Below are positions 42,251-50,737 of a DNA stretch of 64,000 nt, in pieces (within the stretch, counting starts at the first letter, position 1; the number at the start of each line of letters is the position of its first letter). The position numbers and the translations under genes were made by a program. The notes under the pieces were generated by a model, which was not told the DNA's origin, did no database searches, and saw only the letters and a list, made by a program, of their open reading frames with translations. The stretch spans positions 310,001-374,000 of the forward strand of contig JAWPMT010000001.1 in assembly GCA_033344775.1 (NCBI GenBank). Direction: 5' to 3'. Source of the stretch: Cytophagales bacterium (GTDB lineage Bacteria > Bacteroidota > Bacteroidia > Cytophagales > Cyclobacteriaceae).

Positions 42251-42978
42251 TCCTCTATTTTCTTGAAAAATTCCATCACCACTTCTTTCTCCATGTCAAA
42301 ATTTACCACAAAGTCTGCGAAAAGTTGATGCGACTCAATTTCTTTCTGAGCGACGCCACACGATTCGTAGTTCCCCCAATGGGCCAAATCAATGATCAAC
42401 TCTGGTTCTTTGATCGATCTGACCGTATGGACGTTTTTGAAATCATCATAGTTAGTGCCAATGTGATCCATCAACAAGTCTCTGCTATGGACATAAGATT
42501 CAAACGAACCTGATTGGATATAGAAAGAGGCAAATTCTAAAATATCTCCCTCCATTAATTCGTGGTATCGATCCTCGGAAATTGATTGAACATGATCGAA
42601 AAATTTCATATCCTCAATGGAGCTCAGGAAGATGCTGACCTCTGGATCAGATTCAAAACGAATTTGCGCTTTCTTCGCCTGTTCAAGTGACTCCCAGCTC
42701 ACTATATCAAGATAGTATCGGTCTTTTAAGATGGATTTGTACCTGGAGGATCTAAGGTACCCATCAAATGTCTTAAGATAATCGTGTGCTTCAGCACTCA
42801 CCTCTTGAAAGTTTTCATGACTGTTGTCCTTCACCTGGTAAAGGGCAACCTCTAATACCGGATTTGATTCCATTCCTTTCTGATCTTCATTATTTCCCAA
42901 AAACCGCTCAGCATGATCTGCTGACCATGATACCTCTGCTATAAGCAGCAAGGCCATCATCATTGTGATTGTTTTCAT
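42247..42978 (-). CDS. Exported protein with dimeric alpha/beta-barrel-like repeats
   Basis: A 243-aa protein with a signal peptide (MKTITMMMALLLIAEVSWSA). The mature part has two repeated units of the antibiotic-biosynthesis-monooxygenase type: LEVALYQVKDNSHENFQEVS with DYLKTFDGYLRSSRY, and LEFASFYIQSGSFESYVHSR with VHTVRSIKEPELIIDLAHWG. This ferredoxin-like fold is common in monooxygenases and stress proteins. It has no clear catalytic residue. Its stop overlaps the sigma-factor start by four bases (ATGA), which is unusual for an unrelated function and suggests a regulatory link. Confidence 0.7.
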   Translation of the reverse strand: MKTITMMMALLLIAEVSWSADHAERFLGNNEDQKGMESNPVLEVALYQVKDNSHENFQEVSAEAHDYLKTFDGYLRSSRYKSILKDRYYLDIVSWESLEQAKKAQIRFESDPEVSIFLSSIEDMKFFDHVQSISEDRYHELMEGDILEFASFYIQSGSFESYVHSRDLLMDHIGTNYDDFKNVHTVRSIKEPELIIDLAHWGNYESCGVAQKEIESHQLFADFVVNFDMEKEVVMEFFKKIEE

Positions 42979-43154
42979 GATTTATTTATTTGCCACGTTA
43001 GACCATTGAGAAGTACAGGTGTGACAAAACTTTTTCAGAAAGAGGAATTTTTCCTGGCAGTCTCAAATCATGAAATAATGTAAGGAAAGATCATCGTCTC
43101 AAATCCACCAAAAGCGAAGAGCTCATCCGGAGCAATCGGCTAACACCCAAATTG

Positions 43155-44780
43155 CTATTTTACAACTTTCGTTTCACTACTCAGAACATCTCCATAGGCA
43201 TTTACTACCTGCCAATAGTACTTTCCGGGTGTTAATGAATAGGTTGTATTTATGCCCCAATGGTTGTATAAAGGGATTGCAGCATACTTTGCAGACTGCC
43301 ATTCGTCAAGCACATAAAGCATCGTTAGCATGGTATCTCCTTCTCTAATAGGGGTCGGAATAGCGCTTGGTTGCACTTCTATGTCAATGGATTTTGCATC
43401 CGGCCATGAATAATTCGTTGGGGTGGGTACTCCCATGTAAAAATCTGTGGTGATCGATCTATGAGGCTTCATATTGGAACTCGCCGATAAAATGGGTTGA
43501 AGTGGCTCATGCAGTGTCAGGTAAAACTGATCAATTGTCACCGGATCAATTCCAAAGTTCTCCTTTAGTTGGGCTGCCATTCGGTTGCCGTTCTCATCAA
43601 TATGGCCAAGTCCTGCATAGACCAAAATTTTTGCCTCCGAATCTTTGGCGATGGTCGCTTGATAAAGATTACTTGCCTGGCCAAATTCTCGCTCCTGCGA
43701 TGGAAGGGATTCGTAAGCAATTAGGTCGAAGCCAAGTTCCGACGCTTTCCTTATGACATGTCCCAATGAAGGTTCTTTCACATAAAAGCCGGAAGAATCA
43801 ACGGGATAACCTCTGTCATTGAGCAATGAGTCTTTTTGCCAAATGGCCTCCATGGCCAGGTATTTGAAACCTTGTTCTTTGAATAGAGGTAACCACCTCA
43901 TCAAGCTCATTCGATGACTTCTGTCCCAATGTAGCTCATTTAGCATGACAACCTGTGCTGTGTCAGCGATGACGGTGAGTGCTCCCTCAAGTTGATCAGC
44001 TTCCCACGGATCTTGATAAAACAGGCTATCTAGATTTGACCTCCAATGCTGTTCATAGCTATTCTCTAAGCTGTCATACCAGGGGTGGTCAATCACTAAA
44101 CTGGTTGCCGTTAAGATACTTTGCAAATACAGCTGTTGCTGTCTGTTTGTCTGGTAATTGTCAGCCCGTGATGATAGGGTCGTTATGACATCCAGGTATT
44201 TTCCCGCACTGGCTTCATTTAACTTCTCGAATAGTAGTGTAAATGGGCTTTCAGGTACGTGAGGTTCGTAGTTTTCGTCAGTTTCTATGCTTTTAATGAT
44301 CCCTTCAAAGTCAGCAGACATATTACTGAGTTTACTACGATCCGTAAAACCAATCAGTAAATAATCATGCAGTGGCGTCATTTTCATCATGGCCAATGCT
44401 CCATTGGTTTCAAAGCGTTGAAGAAAATAGTCAGAGACTTGTTCCCAATGCTCGTCACTAGGATCAATAGTCTCCTTGGGCAATTGTAGCATCACAAACT
44501 GGTAGTAAGGAGCAAAATCCGTGTGACCGTGAAGGAGGTACCATGCGGGTTCAAGACCTTTAAAAGAATGATTCTTTAGGGACCTTACCCTTTTGACATA
44601 CTGAGACAAACTATCCTGACGTAATTCACAATCCCCAGGGAAAACTGCCGAAATCTGCAATGAATCATTGAGGTAGTAAGAATTGAATTCGTGAATGCTT
44701 CGATTGGCATTGATAGAAGGATAAAACTTCATAGAACAACCCACAACAAACAACATGGATGTCAACAATAAATTCCTCAT
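43155..44780 (-). CDS. Lipoprotein with Tiki/ChaN-like domain
   Basis: A 541-aa protein with lipoprotein signal MRNLLLTSMLFVVGCS (Cys at residue 15). The N-terminal half is unrecognised. In the middle, VVMLNELHWDRSHRMSLMRW and FKYLAMEAIWQKD match the Tiki/ChaN/erythromycin-esterase fold (Glu-Leu-His near the start, second Glu in the 'lalE' strand), and EAKILVYAGLGHIDENGNRM gives the later His. The C-terminal part is a beta sandwich-like domain (TYSLTPGKYYWQVVNAYGDV). Haem-binding or hydrolase activity is possible; neither is shown. Confidence 0.7.
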   Translation of the reverse strand: MRNLLLTSMLFVVGCSMKFYPSINANRSIHEFNSYYLNDSLQISAVFPGDCELRQDSLSQYVKRVRSLKNHSFKGLEPAWYLLHGHTDFAPYYQFVMLQLPKETIDPSDEHWEQVSDYFLQRFETNGALAMMKMTPLHDYLLIGFTDRSKLSNMSADFEGIIKSIETDENYEPHVPESPFTLLFEKLNEASAGKYLDVITTLSSRADNYQTNRQQQLYLQSILTATSLVIDHPWYDSLENSYEQHWRSNLDSLFYQDPWEADQLEGALTVIADTAQVVMLNELHWDRSHRMSLMRWLPLFKEQGFKYLAMEAIWQKDSLLNDRGYPVDSSGFYVKEPSLGHVIRKASELGFDLIAYESLPSQEREFGQASNLYQATIAKDSEAKILVYAGLGHIDENGNRMAAQLKENFGIDPVTIDQFYLTLHEPLQPILSASSNMKPHRSITTDFYMGVPTPTNYSWPDAKSIDIEVQPSAIPTPIREGDTMLTMLYVLDEWQSAKYAAIPLYNHWGINTTYSLTPGKYYWQVVNAYGDVLSSETKVVK

Positions 44781-44974
44781 TTGGCAAACATAATTATAAA
44801 CTAAGCTTTTAGTTATAAGTATTACCTATTCAGTTTCGAGAGTTTATGAAATTAATAGAAGAGCTGATCAAATGTTGATTTTGTTTGATTATGTGGATAT
44901 CAAAACAAAATCATGTCGGATGTCTATATGAACAACGTCATACCACCTGATTTTATTGAGTAACCAGTACTAAC

Positions 44975-45001
44975 AAAAAAAGGCCACCCTCGCGGGCAGC
45001 C
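44975..45001 (-). terminator. Terminator of the HlyD/TolC pair
   Basis: Minus-strand stem GGCTGCCC (45001-44994) with GGGTGGCC (44989-44982), two G·U pairs, 4-base loop, followed by seven T. It lies 24 bp after the HlyD-family stop. Confidence 0.75.
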
Positions 45002-45024
45002 TTCCTATATTCGATTGAGTTGAT

Positions 45025-46395
45025 CTACTCTTCGGAATCTTCTTCTTCGTCATCGTCTTCACCGGCATCCTGATCTTCAACGGCTTCTCCGTCCTTCAAT
45101 CGCTTGGATACGGCAAGGAATGGACCGGAAATGACCTGATCACCATCTGAAATCCCATCGATGATCTCTATGCGGTCAAAATCGCTGATCCCCGTAGTAA
45201 CCAGGGTGCGCCTTGCCTCACCATCCCGGAAAACGAATACTACTTCCTCGGCTTCCTTATTGTCAGCCAGTGTAGTCTCATCATCCTCTTCTTCACCATC
45301 TTCTCCGTACTCATTATCCTCTCCGATCACTCGTGTAGTTACGGCAGACAAAGGCACAGTAAGGATATCTTTCTTGGTTGTCGTGATGATATCGACACTA
45401 GCCGTCATCCCAGGTCGAAAAGGGTATTTATTTCCTTCAGTAACCAAATCTGCATACGATGAATTTAAGATCTTCATCCGCACCTCAAACTCCGTCACAG
45501 CATCTGCTGAAACCTTGTCGTTGGCTGTGTTTGCAATCTGAGTGACTGTCCCTTTGAATTCCTTGTCCTGATAAGAATAAGAATCCACATCAATCACCGT
45601 CTCATTGCCGATAGCAAGTTTAATGATGTCATTTTCATTGACATCTACCCGAACTTCCATATTCGAGAGATCAGCAATTCTAAGGATCTCAGTTCCCTGG
45701 AACTGGGAAGTACCCAATACGGTCTCGCCCTTTTCTACATTCAGTTTTGACACGATACCGGTCATAGGAGCAGTTATAGAAGTCCTACGTAAGTTTTCCT
45801 GGGCTTCATCCAACGTTGCTCTTGAACTGGCTACGATAAAGCCAGCTGCTTCAACACTGGTTTTTGCAGATTCCAGGTCTTGTACCGCAATCTCATAGTT
45901 GGCTTCCGCCAATTGATAATCTGCTTCGGAAATCACTTTCTCTCCAAAGAGTTTCTTCTGACGGTTGAATTCCTGCTCCGATCTGCGTTGGCTCGCTTTT
46001 GCCCGGGCCAGACGTGCTTTTGAATCGGCCTGATTGGCCAACTGCTGGTTCAGGTTAGCTCGTGCTCTTTCAACACCTGCAATAAAGTTATCAGGATTGA
46101 TCTTGAGCAAGTCCTGACCTTCTCTGACCGAGTCACCTTCCTCAACATACAATTCAATGATCTCACCTGAAACTTCCGGTGTTATATTTACTTCGATCAC
46201 CGGCTGAACAGTGCCTGATGCACTGACTTTCTCAATGATGGTCGCTTTTTCTGCTACAGCGATCTCCACCTTGGTGGAAGGCTCACCTCCTACCCATCCC
46301 TGGTTCTTTCCTACGGCTGCAAAAACCAGGAGAAGGGCGACTACACCAAGAAGGATATAAATGATTCGGTTGCTAGATTTTTTCTTCTTTGCCAT
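45025..46395 (-). CDS. RND/MacA-type periplasmic adaptor (HlyD family)
   Basis: A 456-aa membrane-fusion protein. An N-terminal anchor (IIYILLGVVALLLVFAAVG) is followed by barrel-sandwich halves (VSGEIIELYVEEGDSVREGQ and APMTGIVSKLNVEKGETVL), a coiled hairpin in between (LNQQLANQADSKARLARAKA) and beta-barrel domains. An acidic insertion (EDGEEEDDETTLADNK) and an acidic C-terminal tail (EDDDEEEDSEE) are unusual. It overlaps the TolC-like gene by one base. No pump (MacB or RND) lies in the pair, so the cargo is unknown. Confidence 0.9.
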   Translation of the reverse strand: MAKKKKSSNRIIYILLGVVALLLVFAAVGKNQGWVGGEPSTKVEIAVAEKATIIEKVSASGTVQPVIEVNITPEVSGEIIELYVEEGDSVREGQDLLKINPDNFIAGVERARANLNQQLANQADSKARLARAKASQRRSEQEFNRQKKLFGEKVISEADYQLAEANYEIAVQDLESAKTSVEAAGFIVASSRATLDEAQENLRRTSITAPMTGIVSKLNVEKGETVLGTSQFQGTEILRIADLSNMEVRVDVNENDIIKLAIGNETVIDVDSYSYQDKEFKGTVTQIANTANDKVSADAVTEFEVRMKILNSSYADLVTEGNKYPFRPGMTASVDIITTTKKDILTVPLSAVTTRVIGEDNEYGEDGEEEDDETTLADNKEAEEVVFVFRDGEARRTLVTTGISDFDRIEIIDGISDGDQVISGPFLAVSKRLKDGEAVEDQDAGEDDDEEEDSEE

Positions 46396-47828
46396 TACTC
46401 AAACGATAGAGGTTTACCCTGATACAGGTCTAATACTTTCTTTTTAAATACAAAATCATACTTGGCCCGGACTAAGTCACTTTTGGCCTGGAAAAGGTTG
46501 TTGCTCGCTACTTGATAATCAGTAAAATTCGCGGCGCCCAGATTATACTGATTTTCTATGGAGCGAAATGTTTCTTCCAGTGCTTCAACCTGTCTCAGAG
46601 AGGCAGTATAAGTTTTGGAAGCGGCTACCGCGTTGGTATAAATGGTCTCTACTTGCTGACGCAATACATTTCTTGCCTGCAAAGAACCGATCTCAGCCTG
46701 TTGCAACTGAACTTTCGCTCTTTGTATGCTGCTATGGGTATTCAAGCCATTGAATATTGGAATAGATATGCCCACGCCCAGATTCCAGCTCAGGTTATCG
46801 TCGAATTGTTCAGTGTAACCCACTTTTTCGAATGTTCCACCAGGGTTCAAAGGAAAAATGGCTTCTCCTGAAGCGGTAACAGCACTGGTCGGATTGTCAC
46901 TTACGCTAAATGTACCATCAGAAACAAATCGTTGATCTCTGGCATCAGAATAGTTCGTGGAAAAACCACCTCCGACACTCACCGTTGGTACGATGCCGCC
47001 CTGGGCTACTTTCACACCTAGTTGTGCAGATTCAACCAAAAGATCAGCACTTTTGATTTCGGGCATGACCTGCTCGGCTACTCCATAAGCCGTTTCCGAA
47101 GACATGCTCAAGTCTGGGTTTTCGATCTGTTGAAACTCCGGGATCTCTAATTCAATTTCATCGGAAGTCGGAATCAGCATGGCTTGTTTGAGGTTCAACA
47201 TGGAGATATCCAGGTTGTTCTGTGCATTGACAAGGGCTACCTCATTACTCGCTACCTGACTGGCTAATTCTAACTGATTAGTAATCGGCAAAGCCCCAGA
47301 TTCTACCAAGATTCTCGTTCGATCCAATTGCGTTCGACTATTATCCAGTTGATACTGGGCATTGGCCAACAATTCTTCGTTTAGGATTACTCCAAGAAAT
47401 AAGTTGGCAATATTGATGATCAGATCATTCTGAGCCCTTGATAAGTCAGATTCGGAGGCTTCAATATTCACTCGGTTTTGTTTGACTGTATTGAATTGTC
47501 TAAGTCCATTATAGACCACCATGTTCGAATTTCCATTCAGACCTGATGATGTAATTCTTTGCGAAATGAACTGGTTGGAAGTCGGATCAATGGAACGTCC
47601 CCAGTTGAATCCATAACTCCAGTTGAGATTCGCATTGGGAAGCCGTGAATATTGGGATTGTTTAAGATTGATTTCGTTACTGGTTAGGTCCAGGTTCGCC
47701 CTTTTGATGTCCAGGTTGTTTTCCATCGCAATTTCCAGACACTTTTGCACGGTAAGTGTGCGAGGTGACTGGGCGTAAATTGAAAAACACAGCAGTACAG
47801 CAAACGCGGTAGTAAAAATTCCCTTCAT
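46395..47828 (-). CDS. TolC-family outer-membrane channel protein
   Basis: 477 aa from ATG 47828 (MKGIFTTAFAVLLCFSIYAQ), a signal peptide; the frame is open to 47885 but those residues are not needed. It shows the two TolC repeats: LTVQKCLEIAMENNLDIKRA at the start, then helical hairpins with LLANAQYQLDNSRTQLDRTR, and the second repeat DLLVESAQLGVKVAQGGIVP, ending with YNLGAANFTDYQVASNNLFQ. With the HlyD-family adaptor it makes an efflux or secretion duct. The inner-membrane pump is not adjacent. Confidence 0.92.
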   Translation of the reverse strand: MKGIFTTAFAVLLCFSIYAQSPRTLTVQKCLEIAMENNLDIKRANLDLTSNEINLKQSQYSRLPNANLNWSYGFNWGRSIDPTSNQFISQRITSSGLNGNSNMVVYNGLRQFNTVKQNRVNIEASESDLSRAQNDLIINIANLFLGVILNEELLANAQYQLDNSRTQLDRTRILVESGALPITNQLELASQVASNEVALVNAQNNLDISMLNLKQAMLIPTSDEIELEIPEFQQIENPDLSMSSETAYGVAEQVMPEIKSADLLVESAQLGVKVAQGGIVPTVSVGGGFSTNYSDARDQRFVSDGTFSVSDNPTSAVTASGEAIFPLNPGGTFEKVGYTEQFDDNLSWNLGVGISIPIFNGLNTHSSIQRAKVQLQQAEIGSLQARNVLRQQVETIYTNAVAASKTYTASLRQVEALEETFRSIENQYNLGAANFTDYQVASNNLFQAKSDLVRAKYDFVFKKKVLDLYQGKPLSFE

Positions 47829-47931
47829 TTTGTGAGTTGAGTTTTCTGATTTGAGGTTGCTATATAGGCATACCCATTTTTTCAAAAAAGGTTTTGTTTT
47901 TTATAAACAAGGGCGTCCCATTTGCCGAAAT

Positions 47932-48630
47932 TCAGGATAATTGATTGATATAGCGGGTGTTTTTCACCCAGTTCAGATGATCAATGTATTGAATGGAAAT
48001 CTCTTTTGGAGCGGAATCCATCTCCAGAATGAGGCAAGCTAGGTCATTTTTTCCTTTTCTTGATACAGTCATCGTGGCAATATTACAATCATCATGAGAC
48101 AAGATATCCGTAATGAACGCGATACTTCCCTTTTTATCATCGGCCTCTATCACCATGGTGTGCAGACTCGAAGTAAAATTAGCATCAAATCCATTTACTT
48201 CTCTGATTCGAATGACACCCCCGCCTCTACTTTCACCGAGTAAAGAACTTTTTCGATCATCCAATGACATTTCCAACTGCACCGAATTAGGGTGATAGGT
48301 AGCTGCATTACCAATGGACTTGAACTCGTAGAGAAGTCCATTTTCCTGGGCCATTGCCAATGAAGTTCTGATACGGTCGTCATCTGTGGCTAGTCCCATC
48401 AATCCCGCCAATATTGCGCGATCACTACCATGGCCTTCATAGGTCCTGGCAAATGAATTGAAAAAGGTAATTTTTACCTGATCCGGCATTCCCCCTAGAA
48501 GCTTATTGGCAACATTCCCAATCTTGACCACACCCGCAGTATGTGAACTGGAGGGGCCGATCATAATCGGGCCGATCATATCGAAAACACTACTTTTTTC
48601 TGCCATGGGATTGATAAGGGTTAATGCCAT
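47932..48630 (-). CDS. sdaAB: L-serine ammonia-lyase, iron-sulfur-dependent, beta subunit
   Basis: A 232-aa protein; family members usually start at MAEKSSVFDMIG, which here is ATG 48606, so the annotated first eight residues may not be made. The signature MIGPIMIGPSSSHTAGVVKI holds the serine-binding SSSHT loop. GHGSDRAILAGLMGLATDDD and an ACT-like C-terminal domain (HTMVIEADDKKGSIAFITDI) follow. The enzyme turns serine into pyruvate and ammonia. The alpha subunit, which carries the cluster, is not in the window. Confidence 0.92.
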   Translation of the reverse strand: MALTLINPMAEKSSVFDMIGPIMIGPSSSHTAGVVKIGNVANKLLGGMPDQVKITFFNSFARTYEGHGSDRAILAGLMGLATDDDRIRTSLAMAQENGLLYEFKSIGNAATYHPNSVQLEMSLDDRKSSLLGESRGGGVIRIREVNGFDANFTSSLHTMVIEADDKKGSIAFITDILSHDDCNIATMTVSRKGKNDLACLILEMDSAPKEISIQYIDHLNWVKNTRYINQLS

Positions 48631-48894
48631 ACAAAAATAGATTGCTTTGAAGAAACTACTCGTTTACTAACGAATTAAATAAGACAAAGAACGGACATGA
48701 AATTTGTCCGGCACATACATATTACGTTACCTATGTTATTATTTCAAATTTCTTACTGACAATCAGATCGTTAAAGGATTACTGTAAAATTTAGCCTTCA
48801 GTGGAGTTAATTTCCCGCTCGGCGGATTTTATACACTTTTGGCGCACGTTTAACATACATTCACGAATCGCCAAACTTAGTTGCTAAATATTAC

Positions 48895-49332
48895 ATGCTT
48901 ACCCTACTTAACAAAAAAGAAATCTATCAGATTCCGGGGAAAATGGTAGGACACTATCATCCTGATATTCACACCATCGTCGATACCTGGACATCCTCCC
49001 TATTTGTTTCCTTAGACGATTGGAAAGCTACAGTTTTTGATATAGGCATTACTGACTTTGCTCCTAAAAACGGTGTAAAAAACTGGATCATCGATACCAG
49101 CCAGGCCAGAAGTGTCTTCCCTCCGGCCATTCAAGAATTTAGAGAGAGTACGGCTAAAGCCGAATTGGAAAAAAATGGAGTCAAGCGTCTATTCGTCGTG
49201 TTACCGTCAAAAGGTATCGGGAAATTTTCGGCCGCTAAAACGGCGGAATTGTACGACGGAGACCGGGGACTACACGGTTATGATGTTGAAACGATAGAAC
49301 AAGCCTTTGACATTATCCGCAAAGACCTTTGA
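48895..49332 (+). CDS. Unknown 145-aa STAS-like protein
   Basis: A soluble protein whose pattern is alternating strands and helices: LDDWKATVFDIGITDFAPKN, NWIIDTSQARSVFPPAIQEF, VKRLFVVLPSKGIGKFSAAK. The layout resembles the STAS/SpoIIAA-like fold of single-domain Bacteroidota proteins, a low-certainty match. It has no signal peptide, and it is convergent with thyA. The function is unknown. Confidence 0.6.
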   Translation: MLTLLNKKEIYQIPGKMVGHYHPDIHTIVDTWTSSLFVSLDDWKATVFDIGITDFAPKNGVKNWIIDTSQARSVFPPAIQEFRESTAKAELEKNGVKRLFVVLPSKGIGKFSAAKTAELYDGDRGLHGYDVETIEQAFDIIRKDL

Positions 49333-49351
49333 TAGAATATTGATCTTATGA

Positions 49352-50143
49352 CTATACCGCTACAGCAGCCTTGATATGCGGATGTGGATCATATCCCTCC
49401 AACGTGATGTCCTCATACTTAAAACCGAAGATGTCATTCACTTCTGGATTCAGCTTCAGTGTGGGTAAAGGTCGTGATGCTCTGGAGAGCTGAAGTTTTG
49501 CTTGATCGAAATGGTTGCTATATAAATGTGCGTCACCAAATGTATGCACAAAATCTCCTGGCTCCAGATCACATACCTGAGCAATCATCATGGTAAGCAA
49601 AGCGTATGAGGCGATATTGAAAGGTACACCTAGAAAAACATCCGCGCTACGTTGATACAACTGGCAGCTCAATTTACCCTCAGCTACATAGAATTGAAAC
49701 ATGGTATGGCAAGGAGGCAACGCCATCTCATCGACATTGGCAACATTCCATGCACTCACGATATGTCTTCTTGAATCCGGATTATTCCTGATCTGATTTA
49801 CAAGATTGGTGATTTGATCAATATTCTCACCTGCAGCAGGCCAGCTACGCCATTGCACACCATATACTGGCCCAAGGTCTCCATTTTCATCTGCCCATTC
49901 ATCCCATATGGAGACACCATTATCTTTCAGGTACTTGATATTTTGTTCACCTTTCAAAAACCAAAGCAACTCGTGGAAAATAGAACGTGTGTGTACCTTT
50001 TTCGTCGTGACCAATGGAAAGCCCTCTGATAGATCAAACCGCATTTGATAACCAAACACACTACGGGTTCCGGTTCCGGTGCGGTCACTTTTATCCACAC
50101 CATTGTCCAAAATGTGTTGCATCAAATCAAGGTACTGCTTCAT
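49352..50143 (-). CDS. thyA: Thymidylate synthase
   Basis: 263 aa from ATG 50143 ([20 protein letters not shown]), the length of E. coli ThyA; the frame is open to 50203 but the extra residues are not part of the family. Methylates dUMP to dTMP with methylene-THF. Motifs: [40 protein letters not shown], the active site [20 protein letters not shown] (catalytic Cys), [20 protein letters not shown] and [17 protein letters not shown]. It is a single gene. No dihydrofolate reductase is adjacent. Confidence 0.97.
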   Translation of the reverse strand: MKQYLDLMQHILDNGVDKSDRTGTGTRSVFGYQMRFDLSEGFPLVTTKKVHTRSIFHELLWFLKGEQNIKYLKDNGVSIWDEWADENGDLGPVYGVQWRSWPAAGENIDQITNLVNQIRNNPDSRRHIVSAWNVANVDEMALPPCHTMFQFYVAEGKLSCQLYQRSADVFLGVPFNIASYALLTMMIAQVCDLEPGDFVHTFGDAHLYSNHFDQAKLQLSRASRPLPTLKLNPEVNDIFGFKYEDITLEGYDPHPHIKAAVAV

Positions 50144-50737
50144 GGCTTGCTTAAAATTTACACTCGCGAATTTAACAAACTCGAAGATGAAAAATGTTCC
50201 CACAATTTCACTTCTCTATAATTCAATAATTGCCTCTACAAATTTCGCAAACTCCAAGAGCATGAACGACTTATCAAGGACCTATTCAAAATAAAATATT
50301 GCCCTCCATAAGCTGACAAATAATCACCGAATGAATTGCTCTATTCCAATAGAATTAAGAATTATAGACAAAACATGATTGGATAAACATTCAACAACCT
50401 AATCCTTCCGTCTAGTACAAAGCTGATAATTCCGTGAAGTAGTAAAGGTCAAGTCCATTGACAATGAGACGCTAGGTCAGTATTGAATTTCCAACATATA
50501 TATACTTGATTATCAATTTTTTAAAGAATTCATGTTGTACCTCTGATGTATTGTCAATTTGACAAGGATGTAGTTTTGATGTAGACTGATAATTGGAAAG
50601 TATAATTCTATAATGGAATTTGAAAAATCAAATTGACGTAACGGAACCGTGTACCTGTAATAATTGAACCAGTATCGGCAAGTTGCTGCGTCATTTTGAG
50701 ATACTTTCTAATTCTATTAACCAAATCAAACCAAAAA
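50144..50737. other. Intergenic region upstream of the giant GH16 gene
   Basis: About 590 bp between thyA and ATG 50738. It is AT-rich (for example ATATATATACTTGATTATCA near 50497) and presumably holds both promoters, divergent. No gene, hairpin terminator or clear palindrome was seen. An in-frame TTG at 50696 extends the large frame by 14 codons but precedes no signal-like sequence. Confidence 0.4.
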
